Assembly: GCA_023432225.1 (NCBI GenBank)
Contig: JAEYUW010000022.1
Location: forward strand, 1 to 39,363
Direction of reading: 5' to 3'
From: Verrucomicrobiota bacterium
GTDB taxonomy: Bacteria > Verrucomicrobiota > Verrucomicrobiia > Opitutales > Opitutaceae
Length of the DNA stretch: 39,363 bases
The number at the start of each line of letters is the position of its first letter. The first letter of the stretch is position 1. Shown one piece after another: positions 22,662 to 30,111 of this stretch. The notes beneath the pieces were generated by a model. It ran no database searches and had not been told where the DNA came from. It saw nothing but the letters and a program-made list of their open reading frames with translations. A program made the position numbers and the translations under genes.

Positions 22662-23315
22662 CTAAGTCTGCGTGAGTCCGGCCGGGCGGCAGAGCAGGTA
22701 GAGCCACATCGGCGTTTCGTCGGGAGTCTTTTGCACGGCGCCGGAGATGGTCTCGAGGCCGGCGGCGGCGACTTGCGCGCGCCACCAATCGACCGGTTGC
22801 ACCGTGAGGTGCAGCGGCGCGCCGAGGACCTTGGGGCCGAACGCGTCGGGAAAAAGAGCGATGCCGAAAAACACGCAGCGCGTGGCGGCGACGCGGAGAT
22901 TGCGCAGGACCGCCGGCACGTGCTCGGTCGGGATGTGTTCCATGACGTCGGTGCAAACGACGGCATCGTTCGGCGCAGGCAGCGCGCCCTCGTCCCACAT
23001 GCAGCCGAGCGTGAGGAAGCCGGGCGTTATCTTGTCGGCGAACCACGGGTCGAGGCAGTTGGCCGCGATGTCGAAGCCGCGAATGGTAAACTCGCCGGCG
23101 TGGCGCTCCATGATGCGCTGCATGAATTTTCCCGAACCGCAGCCGGCATCGAGGATCGTGCGCACGCCGAAATCGCGGAAGCGCGCGGCGAGGTCGAGGC
23201 GCTCGAGCGCGTGCAGCCCCGGAGAGAATTTCCGGTAGTCCGCGTGCTCCCACATCTGTTCGTATTTGGCTTTCTCGTGCGCCGCGGCGGAGGAATCGAT
23301 GGTTTCGGTGGACAT
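22662..23315 (-). CDS. Class I SAM-dependent methyltransferase
   Basis: 217 residues from the ATG at 23315; the frame is open to 23414 without support. SAM motif I is ILDAGCGSGKFMQRIM, motif II is IRGFDIAANCLD, and NDAVVCTDVMEHIPTEHVPA is motif IV and post-IV of Methyltransf_11-like proteins. The N-terminal KAKYEQMWEHADYRKFSPG resembles a group of methyltransferases found in surface-glycan clusters and phages. The substrate is unknown; no glycosyltransferases are nearby. Both neighbours on the same strand are over 260 bp away. Confidence 0.85.
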   Translation of the reverse strand: MSTETIDSSAAAHEKAKYEQMWEHADYRKFSPGLHALERLDLAARFRDFGVRTILDAGCGSGKFMQRIMERHAGEFTIRGFDIAANCLDPWFADKITPGFLTLGCMWDEGALPAPNDAVVCTDVMEHIPTEHVPAVLRNLRVAATRCVFFGIALFPDAFGPKVLGAPLHLTVQPVDWWRAQVAAAGLETISGAVQKTPDETPMWLYLLCRPAGLTQT

Positions 23316-23545
23316 GGGAAAAGGAATGAATGGGCGCGAGCGCGAGCGAAACGCGCGCCGGTAGTCGGGCGTGGGTGCGAGCGTCGATACGCCTACATCG
23401 GCACAACCCGCCAAAACTTGGGCTCAGGCCGACTCCTGCCGTCCCCGCGAATTCCTCGAAGCACCCGAAGGAACGCCTTTCCCGCGCTGAATTCACAAAT
23501 AGGCGCGCGAAGCTTGTCTCGCCGCCGAGCAGATTTTCACCGTTA

Positions 23546-23563
23546 ATTCGCGGCCATTCGCGG
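23546..23563. repeat. Short periodic repeat, two ATTCGCGG units
   Basis: ATTCGCGG occurs at 23546-23553 and 23556-23563, a 10-bp period like that of the CACGGAT and CACGAAA elements. It may be a remnant half-element. It sits in the 264-bp gap 23316-23579, which is otherwise without recognisable content. Confidence 0.35.
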
Positions 23564-23579
23564 GAGGATACTGCCTGAA

Positions 23580-24083
23580 TTAGGTGGCCGGAGCAGCGCT
23601 CACGGCGGGCGCCCAGCGCACCAGCGGCTGCTTCGCGGCCACGTAGAGCGGGTGACGCGGGTGGCCGTCCTGCGTCGTGCCGAGGCACCACAGCTCGCGG
23701 CCGGCGAAGAGCTTGGCCACCGCGTTCGCGCGGGCCTGATAAACGCCGCTCACGCCCCACGCGGCGACGATCTTTTCGCAACGCTCGGCGGCGGCGAGGA
23801 GTGACGCGTCGTTTCCCGCGCCGACCGGATCGGGATCTTTCATCATCTCGTCGGGATACGGCGTGCGCAGCCCGAAGAGGTTCGCCATCCAGAAGCCATC
23901 GAAGCCTTCGCGTTGCGAAAAAGCGCGGATGCGCGTGAGCGTCGGGTCGAGCTGCGATTCGTCGGCGGTCGATGGGTTGAGGCCGATCCACATGATCAGC
24001 CGGTCGCCGAAGAGCGGATTCCAGCGATGCACGAGCGAGTAGCGGTGCCGGCGATCGGGCGAGAACTGGCAGACGTTTTCCAA
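23580..24083 (-). CDS. DUF1643-family protein
   Basis: 167 residues from a TTG at 24083; no ATG or GTG gives a better start. It matches DUF1643: CQFSPDRRHRYSLVHRWNP at the N-terminus, LIMWIGLNPSTADESQLDPT as the family hallmark, FDGFWMANLFGLRTPYP and DPVGAGND. The family is widespread, often beside mobile or phage genes, and has no known activity. The C-terminal ELWCLGTTQDGHPRHPLYV is also typical. Expression start is the only doubt. Confidence 0.9.
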   Translation of the reverse strand: MENVCQFSPDRRHRYSLVHRWNPLFGDRLIMWIGLNPSTADESQLDPTLTRIRAFSQREGFDGFWMANLFGLRTPYPDEMMKDPDPVGAGNDASLLAAAERCEKIVAAWGVSGVYQARANAVAKLFAGRELWCLGTTQDGHPRHPLYVAAKQPLVRWAPAVSAAPAT

Positions 24084-24156
24084 GGCGAATGAGCAGGCCG
24101 CGGAAGTCGGCGCGAGGCAAGTGCGCCGGTGGCGGGTCCAACATCGCGCGCCTTAG

Positions 24157-24216
24157 TTGGAGGGCTCTGCTCCGTCAGCGCCGGCAACGTTCGCGGCGGG
24201 GTCGGGAGACCCCGCC
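24157..24216. repeat. Hairpin pair of GGAGGGC and GGCGGGGTC type
   Basis: A TGGAGGGCTCTGCTCCGTCA block (24159-24178) is followed by the perfect hairpin GGCGGGGTC-GGGA-GACCCCGCC (24195-24216), closed by CTACA. The first block has the same edge and CTCCGTC core as 11401-11424. It lies between the GH74-like gene stop and the DUF1643 start. Confidence 0.65.
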
Positions 24217-24231
24217 CTACACGGTCAGTTG

Positions 24232-26598
24232 TCAGCGGACATTGGCGCGCTCGCCGTAGATGATGCCGCGGCCGCCGGTGCAGAAATACACGCGGCCGAA
24301 GACGCGCGGGTCGCCGGTCAGACGCGAGGCGGAGCCGAATCGGTGCGCGTCGTCCGTCAGGCGCACCCACGTGGCGCCTGCGTCGTCCGAGCGATAGATG
24401 CCGTGCACGCGGTCGATCGTCGCGGTCACGAAAACCGCGGGATACTCGCGGCCGGGCGCGGCTTTGCCGAAACCGACGGCGCCGACGGCAGAGAGCGCGG
24501 GAAAGGCGCGAAGCTTCGCCCCGCGCTCGGTAAACGCGAAGAGTTGTCCACCGGCGGCGAGCCAGCATTCGCCGGCGCGGCCGGGCACAGCGCCGAGATC
24601 GCCGTAATCGCGGTGCCACGGACGTTGCGTGGTCGGGGGCAACGGGTGCGAAAGGCGAACGAAGGCCGCGGAAACGTTTTTGTTCGGCGTGCCGACGTAA
24701 AGAACACCGCTGTCGGCGTCGTAGCCGTAGAACGTGGCGGAATCGACGCGATCGCCGACGAAGCGGACGTTCGCAGGGACGCCGCGCGCCTCGCGCCAAG
24801 TCTGTCCGCGGTCATCGGTGAAAAAGGCCGGACCATCGCGCGGCGTCCACGTGATGGCTTTTCCATCGGCGGAAATCGCGACCGGGCCGGGCGAGAAGCG
24901 CAGGTGCGTGTCGCGGTGCGGTGGCTGGTTGGCGAGTGCCTTCCACGTGCGGCCACCGTCGTCCGAAATCGCGGCGAGGATCTTGTCGTCGTCGTAAGTC
25001 GTGCCGGAGCGCACGAGGATGCGCGGCGCCAGCGCGGCGTAGTCGAGCCATTCGGTGTTCTTGTAGCCGGGGGCGTCGAAACGATCGGGCGGTGACACCG
25101 TGAAGTCATCGTGCACGAAGCCGTCGATGTCTCCGAGGCCACTGATCAGGTGCGCGCCTTCCGGCGGACTGATGAGCGCGAGAGGCACGGTTTCCTCGAG
25201 ACCGCGGTTGTGAAAGGTCCAGCGCACCGGTTCGCCGCGGTCGGCGCCGGTGGCGTTCAGCGATGCCCAAAGGCCGTAACCGGTGGTGAAGATCACGCGA
25301 TCGCGGTTGCTCGGATCGATTTCCACATCGCTCATCCAATGCCGCCACATCGTGCGCGTGTAGGGCGCGGAAGAGTGATCCCAGCGCGCCGTATCGAGGG
25401 TCGGGCGCCACGTGCGACCGCCGTCGGTGCTGCGGAACATCTCGTCGCCGGGCGCGCCGCGATTCCATGTGGTGACGAGCAGCGTGGCGGCGTCGGTCGG
25501 ATCGACGGCGATGGCGGCGTAGCCGAAGCGGCGTTCAGGATTGGTCGCGTCGGGTTTTTCGGGCGTGAGTTCGGTCCACGTGTCGTCGTGCGGGAGAAAT
25601 TTCCACACCGCGCCGTCGCGCATGCGGTTCGGGCCGGGCTCGTCCGCGTAGGTGACGTAGAGCGTGCCGTCGGGCGCGAGCGCGGCGCCGGTGGGGCGAA
25701 ACGCGTGCGGCTGTTGCGGCAACGCGCGCCACGTCGCGCCGGCGTCGATGCTGCGGAAGATGCTGTCGCCGGTGCGCGAAATCGCGGCGTAGATGCTGGG
25801 CGTGGGCTCGCCGCGCGCGCCGCTGGTGGCCGCGATGCGCACCCACACGATGCCGACGGGTTGGGCGAGGTAGTTGAAGCGACCGTCGACGACGAGCGGC
25901 TGGCCGACGCTGCCGTCGCGCAGATCCGGAAAACTTGCGACGCGCGACCACGTCGCGGCGTGATCGGTGCTGCGCCACAGCCCGGCGTTGCGCGTGCCGA
26001 GGTAGAGGATGTTGGGCGAGTTCGGGTCGACGACGAGGCGTTCGCCGCTGCCGCGCCCGGCTTCGTTGGCGCCAAGCTTGAACGGAAGCGGCGTGCGCTG
26101 CCACGTGGCGCCGCGATCGGTCGAGCGGAGCAACTCGGCGTGGCCGACGTCGGGGCGCGTGTAGGTGCCGACGGCGAGATAGACGCGGTTCGGATCGGTC
26201 GGATCGAGCGCGACGCTCTCGACGCCTTGCAGATTCCAGTCCGGCTGCCCGAGCCAATCGAGCAGCGGCACCCAGGTTTGCGCGGCGGCGTCCCAGCGGT
26301 AGGCGCCGCCGACATCGGTGCGCGCGTAGGCGAGTCCGCGTTCGATCGGATGGAATTCCACGCCGGTGACAAAGCCGCCACCGCCGATCGCTACGTTGCG
26401 CCAAGTGTAGGTTTCAGCGGTTTCCACGTTCACGGCGAAAGCGGGACAAACGGAGGTGAGGAGAAACCACGAAAGACACGAAACACACGAAAGGTGGCGG
26501 AGCGCGGTGAAGAATCCCAGGACGAGATCGGCGCGGTGGAGCGCGTTGACCTCAACGCGTTCGATAATTGCCGCCGCAGGACGCACGTTTGAGCGCAT
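24232..26598 (-). CDS. Secreted GH74-like beta-propeller glycanase
   Basis: A large two-propeller protein. VAIGGGGFVTGVEFHPIERG then LAYARTDVGGAYRW is diagnostic of GH74 xyloglucanases and related oligoxyloglucan enzymes; the Asp of TDVGG (near 26315) and that of GLGDIDGFVHDD (near 25130) match the catalytic pair. At least seven BNR Asp-box motifs are spread through it (STDRGATW, STDHAATW, SIDAGATW, STDGGRTW, SDDGGRTW, DDRGQTW, SDDAGATW). A signal-like stretch LSWFLLTSVCPAFA precedes VNVETAET. The start is uncertain. The nearest in-frame ATG (26598) lies in a repeat, the frame is open to 26643, and part of the signal peptide is encoded by a repeat arm. A GTG at 26433 would give a leaderless protein. 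Expected role: cleavage of xyloglucan outside the cell. Confidence 0.85.
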   Translation of the reverse strand: MRSNVRPAAAIIERVEVNALHRADLVLGFFTALRHLSCVSCLSWFLLTSVCPAFAVNVETAETYTWRNVAIGGGGFVTGVEFHPIERGLAYARTDVGGAYRWDAAAQTWVPLLDWLGQPDWNLQGVESVALDPTDPNRVYLAVGTYTRPDVGHAELLRSTDRGATWQRTPLPFKLGANEAGRGSGERLVVDPNSPNILYLGTRNAGLWRSTDHAATWSRVASFPDLRDGSVGQPLVVDGRFNYLAQPVGIVWVRIAATSGARGEPTPSIYAAISRTGDSIFRSIDAGATWRALPQQPHAFRPTGAALAPDGTLYVTYADEPGPNRMRDGAVWKFLPHDDTWTELTPEKPDATNPERRFGYAAIAVDPTDAATLLVTTWNRGAPGDEMFRSTDGGRTWRPTLDTARWDHSSAPYTRTMWRHWMSDVEIDPSNRDRVIFTTGYGLWASLNATGADRGEPVRWTFHNRGLEETVPLALISPPEGAHLISGLGDIDGFVHDDFTVSPPDRFDAPGYKNTEWLDYAALAPRILVRSGTTYDDDKILAAISDDGGRTWKALANQPPHRDTHLRFSPGPVAISADGKAITWTPRDGPAFFTDDRGQTWREARGVPANVRFVGDRVDSATFYGYDADSGVLYVGTPNKNVSAAFVRLSHPLPPTTQRPWHRDYGDLGAVPGRAGECWLAAGGQLFAFTERGAKLRAFPALSAVGAVGFGKAAPGREYPAVFVTATIDRVHGIYRSDDAGATWVRLTDDAHRFGSASRLTGDPRVFGRVYFCTGGRGIIYGERANVR

Positions 26599-26688
26599 TG
26601 AGGTCAATGCGCTCCACCCAAATGAAATTCGCCCGCCGTCCATCGCGCGCGCATCCCCCGTTTCGTGTATTTAGTGTGTTTCGTGGTT
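26465..26688. repeat. Nested inverted-repeat element, CACGAAA outside, GCGTTGA inside
   Basis: The outer arms, 28 bp each at 26465-26492 and 26661-26688, are reverse complements at 25 of 28 positions and are built of CACGAAA/CACACGA units. The inner arms at 26536-26562 and 26591-26617 are near-perfect reverse complements, each with a GCGTTGA/TCAACGC-type dyad, and match 22539-22565. The stop codon of the MFS gene (26671-26673) is inside the right outer arm. The left outer arm is inside the presumed signal-peptide region of the GH74-like gene. Confidence 0.9.
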
Positions 26689-27993
26689 CCCCTGTTTCTC
26701 GGTGGCATGTGCGAGATCGTGCCCATTCTGCGGGAACGGCGCGAACCACGCGAAGACGATCGGCGGCACCGAGGCGACGAGCACGAACCCGAAGAACGTC
26801 GCGTAGTGTTGCCCGCACAGACCGTAGACCCAGCCGCTGATCGAACCCGTGGACCATTTGGTCAGCGCCATCACGCCGGTCGCGAACGCGTAGTGGGTCA
26901 TCTTGAACGGCCCGGGCGCGATCTGCTGCATCATGTAGAGCATGTGACCGACCGAACCCATGCCGAAGCCGAACTTCTCCAGCGCCACGATGGCGCCGAT
27001 CGCGATGGTGTTTTCGGGCATCGCGTGACTCAGGAAAAAATACGTGAGGTGCGGCACGTTCAGCACGAGCGCCAGCAGGAAGAACGAGCGCCGCAGCGTC
27101 ATGCGCGCGACGAGGAACCCGCCGAGAAACGCGCCGGCGATGAACGCGATGGTGCCGACGGTGCCGTTGATGTGGCCGAGCGCGGCGTTGTCGAGGCCGA
27201 GGCCGCCGGCGCTGCGCGGATCGAGCAGGAAGAGCGGGCCGAATTTCTCGATGAAGCCTTCGCCGAACCGATAAAAGAAAACCACCGTCAGCATCATCCA
27301 GATGCTCGGTTTCTGGAAAAAGGACACCCACGACTCCTTCAGCGCCGGCCACGCCGCGCGCACGCCCTGGCCGCGCAGCGGCGAAACCTCGCCGACCGGC
27401 AGCACGCGCAGATGCCAGAGACCGAAGCCGCCCATCACAAGGCCGGTGGCAACCATCACGATCATCCAGCAATGCACCCACGACAGACCGGCCTGGTTGT
27501 GCAGCCAGCCCGTGAGCGACACGAGCAGCCCGGACGCGATGACCGCGCCCATGTTCCAGCACATGCCCTGCAAGCCCGAGTAACGCGCCTGATCGCGGAT
27601 CGGCATCGTCGTCATGAACACGCCGTCCGCCACGATGTCCTGCGTCGCCGACGCGAAGCCGATGATCCAGAAAAACGCCAGCGACGCGCGGAAGAAGCCG
27701 TCGAGCGGCAGGCAAAACGCCACCGCGCCGAGCGCCGCCATCATCGTGAACTCCATCGCGATCACCCACCAGCGCTTGGTCTGAAACGGCTCGAGGAACG
27801 GCGACCACAGCGGCTTCAGCACCCACGGCAGATACATCTGCGAAGTGTAGAGCGCGATGTCCTCATTCGAGACGCCGAGGTTCTTGTAGATGATCGCGGC
27901 GACGACGCCGACGGTGACGTTGGGCAAACCCATCGCGAGGTAGAGCGAGGGCACCCAAGTGAGGGGATGGCGCGGGGCGCGGGGTGCGGACAC
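26671..27993 (-). CDS. MFS transporter (AmpG-like)
   Basis: A 440-residue integral membrane protein from a GTG at 27993, with about 12 hydrophobic segments. HPLTWVPSLYLAMGLPNVTV then GVVAAIIYKNLGVSNEDIAL at the N-terminus, PLWSPFLEPFQTKRWWVIAM after helix 2, and ATQDIVADGVFMTTM with the conserved QDIxxDG match the AmpG/PAT-type MFS group, which imports muropeptides or acetyl-CoA-like compounds. Helix pairs continue to the C-terminus. The last residues (GNHETH) are encoded by a repeat arm, which also supplies the stop codon, so the native C-terminus may have been altered. The substrate is not certain. The GH74-like gene follows on the same strand. Confidence 0.85.
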   Translation of the reverse strand: MSAPRAPRHPLTWVPSLYLAMGLPNVTVGVVAAIIYKNLGVSNEDIALYTSQMYLPWVLKPLWSPFLEPFQTKRWWVIAMEFTMMAALGAVAFCLPLDGFFRASLAFFWIIGFASATQDIVADGVFMTTMPIRDQARYSGLQGMCWNMGAVIASGLLVSLTGWLHNQAGLSWVHCWMIVMVATGLVMGGFGLWHLRVLPVGEVSPLRGQGVRAAWPALKESWVSFFQKPSIWMMLTVVFFYRFGEGFIEKFGPLFLLDPRSAGGLGLDNAALGHINGTVGTIAFIAGAFLGGFLVARMTLRRSFFLLALVLNVPHLTYFFLSHAMPENTIAIGAIVALEKFGFGMGSVGHMLYMMQQIAPGPFKMTHYAFATGVMALTKWSTGSISGWVYGLCGQHYATFFGFVLVASVPPIVFAWFAPFPQNGHDLAHATEKQGNHETH

Positions 27994-28076
27994 GGCGAAA
28001 AGGAGCGGATTTAAGGCAAAATCAGGAGGGCGCGCGCCGCTTTGGCCAGCATAAAGGAGAGGTGGGGCGGTCGGGA

Positions 28077-28236
28077 GTAGCGCCGGTCTCTGACCGGCGG
28101 ACTGGGAAGCTGCGCGGCGTGCGTGCGGCTCGCAGACGCAGAAAATGAGGCGGTGACGCTTGCGGAGCGATGCGAGCGCGTCGCGGCAACTATTCGCGGG
28201 CGAGCAGTAATGGGTCCGGTCAGAGACCGGACCTAC
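28077..28236. repeat. Inverted pair of CCGGTC hairpins (BIME-like)
   Basis: Left: GTAG plus CGCCGGTC-TCT-GACCGGCG (28081-28099). Right: GGTCCGGTC-AGA-GACCGGACC (28213-28233), closed by CTAC at 28236. The two are near reverse complements about 110 bp apart. The right end abuts the stop codon of the DUF4202 gene (28237-28239). Apart from this, 27994-28236 has no gene. Confidence 0.85.
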
Positions 28237-28821
28237 TCACGCGCCGGTGACCGCCTCGCGCACAAGCGCGGCAATGGCGTCGGACAGCGGGAGACTGAGC
28301 GCGAGTTCGTGCGCGCGCGGGCTCATTTTTTTCCAAGTCTTGCGGATGATCTCGATGAACTTTTCGCGCGGGTAGTCGGCGTGCTGCGCCGCGAAGTCGG
28401 CAATTTCGTTTTCGAGAAACACGAGGCAGGCCGCGTCTTCGAGGGCTTGCGTGCCGGGGTTGGTTTTCAACGCCGTTTTTGAGACCCACGTGTAAACTTC
28501 GTCGGCTTCGTTCGCCGCGACGCCGGCTTGGACGAGCAACTCCTTCGCGCGCGCGGCCTGTTTCACGTAGAGCGACTGACGCCACTTTAGGTAACCGACT
28601 TTGCCCTCGGGGAACGTCGTGCGCGGCACGCTCCAGCGCTCAAGGTGCTGGCACCGTGCGGCGAGTCGCAGGAGCGGCGAGGCGTCCGGCACCACGCGCG
28701 CGATCCACGCCTCCATGCGCTCAGCGTAGACGAACTCGGCCGCACGGCCGTCCGCGGCTTTTTTCGGATCGGCGGAGTGGGCGGAGTCGATGAGCGAGCG
28801 AGCGGCGGCGTAGGCGTCCAT
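28237..28821 (-). CDS. DUF4202-family protein
   Basis: 194 residues from the ATG at 28821, the usual length for the family; the frame open to 29043 overlaps the promoter side of the next gene. Family hallmarks: AARSLIDSAHSADP, ELVYAERM-like AAEFVYAERMEAWI, RLAARCQHLERWSVPR, and GKVGYLKWR. Then LLVQAGVAANEADEVYTWVS and the C-terminal LEDAACLVFLENEIADFA. All-helical and cytoplasmic, often annotated as glutamyl-tRNA-synthetase-like without proof; function unknown. It is divergent from the lectin-like cassette with a 234-bp gap that shows no motif except the Shine-Dalgarno of the next gene. Confidence 0.92.
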   Translation of the reverse strand: MDAYAAARSLIDSAHSADPKKAADGRAAEFVYAERMEAWIARVVPDASPLLRLAARCQHLERWSVPRTTFPEGKVGYLKWRQSLYVKQAARAKELLVQAGVAANEADEVYTWVSKTALKTNPGTQALEDAACLVFLENEIADFAAQHADYPREKFIEIIRKTWKKMSPRAHELALSLPLSDAIAALVREAVTGA

Positions 28822-29055
28822 GAACCAAGCGAGCCGGTCCGGTGAGGCCAGGGCAAGCGAGGGCTGCGTCACCGTTTCGCGCGAGTCGCGGCGACGGCGT
28901 GGCCCCTTCGGTCGCGAAAGCGCGCTTGTAAGGCCAGACGCGACGGCATCGGGCCAGACGCCCGCCGCAAAAACCACCCCGCCATCCATTGCTTCGCGTC
29001 GGGCCTTCTTCCGTGGGCGCTGAGGCGAGGCATCCACCGCCAACGGAGACCGTCC

Positions 29056-30102
29056 ATGCCCTACACTGGCTTACTCGTGCGCGATTCCCTGCAAGATCAG
29101 GGAATCGTTCCCTCGCCCGGCTATCCTTACACGTCGCCGGACATCATCTGTGTTCAGCAGAACACTTACACCAACCCCGCCGCCGTTTTCGGCACCACGC
29201 AAAGCTACGCGTCGGACCCGAACCAGGCGGTGGTGGCCCAGCAAAACAACAACTTCTACGTTCGCGCCAAGAACCTCGGCACCGCCGCGCAAGGCGGCGC
29301 GATGTATGTTTACTGGAGCAAGGCCTCGCTGCTGCTGACTCCGAACCTCTGGTTCAACCAGCCGATGACGGCGCTGCTCAACAAGCAGCCGCAGAACTAC
29401 GTGACGTTGCCCAGCGTGCCCGCGGGGCAGGTCGCGGTCGGCGCGATCCCGTTCAATTGGACGCCGCCCACGATCTCGTCGAACGACCACTTCTGCCTGA
29501 TCGGCGCGGTCAACACCGTGCCGCCCTACAACTGGCCGCCGGCCCAGGCGCCGACGTTCAGTTCTTCCGATCAGTTCGCCCTGTGGGTGCGCAACAACCA
29601 GAACATCTGCTGGCGCAACCTCAGCCTCGTCACCAATCCCAACGCGCCCCAGTGGGACCGGCTCGACTCGTTCGCGAATCCGTGGGCCACGCCTATGCCG
29701 ATGCTGGTCGGCGTGCAGTGCCAGAACATCCCCGTCGGCACGACGGTGCAGATCCTCTGCACGGCGCTGGGCATCAACACCTCGGTGGTCACGACCACGC
29801 CGAACCAGACGGTCTACTCCAGCGGCGTCACCTGTCCCTCCGGCTTCAACGGCCAGGTCGAGACGATGGCCCGCCTCAGGAGCGGTTCGTGGCCCACCGG
29901 CGCGATGCTGACGACCACCGTCTATGTCGGCATGCAGGCGAACTCGCCGGCGGCGCATCTCGCGCACCGCTTCGGCGAGTTCGAGCAGCATCCCTCCGTC
30001 GTGGCCACCAAGCAGCTGGTGCGCAAAGCCACCGGCGCTTCGGTCAACGGCGTCCTCGTCGCCATCGGCAACACCGCCACCGCGTATCAACCCACCGCCT
30101 GA
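29056..30102 (+). CDS. Beta-rich protein of unknown function, first gene of a two-gene cassette
   Basis: 348 residues with no signal peptide: it starts MPYTGLLVRDSLQDQGIVPS. It is rich in Asn, Gln, Thr, Pro and Val with regularly spaced beta-strand patterns, and has several Cys (in DIICVQ, HFCLIG, NICWRN, QCQN, ILCTAL and VTCPSG). NNFYVRAKNLGTAAQGGAMY near residue 70 looks like an Ig/beta-sandwich strand pair, and QFALWVRNNQNICWRNLSLV is a second such block. The C-terminal ~60 residues (HRFGEFEQHPSVVATKQLVR) are helical. It has the only canonical Shine-Dalgarno in the window, GGAGA seven bases before the ATG. The LamG-like gene follows after 9 bp, so they form an operon. I do not recognise a named family; an extracellular-looking composition without a secretion signal is notable. 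Confidence 0.8.
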   Translation: MPYTGLLVRDSLQDQGIVPSPGYPYTSPDIICVQQNTYTNPAAVFGTTQSYASDPNQAVVAQQNNNFYVRAKNLGTAAQGGAMYVYWSKASLLLTPNLWFNQPMTALLNKQPQNYVTLPSVPAGQVAVGAIPFNWTPPTISSNDHFCLIGAVNTVPPYNWPPAQAPTFSSSDQFALWVRNNQNICWRNLSLVTNPNAPQWDRLDSFANPWATPMPMLVGVQCQNIPVGTTVQILCTALGINTSVVTTTPNQTVYSSGVTCPSGFNGQVETMARLRSGSWPTGAMLTTTVYVGMQANSPAAHLAHRFGEFEQHPSVVATKQLVRKATGASVNGVLVAIGNTATAYQPTA

Positions 30103-30111
30103 TCGTTTCCC

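Noticed and set aside
25111..26592. 493-residue frame opposite the GH74-like gene
   Set aside because: No domain, biased composition; the sense frame carries GH74 motifs and Asp boxes.
24232..26598. Sialidase, suggested by many Asp boxes
   Set aside because: The RIP and Arg-triad motifs of sialidases are missing, and GGGGFVTG with TDVGGAYRW fits GH74 instead.
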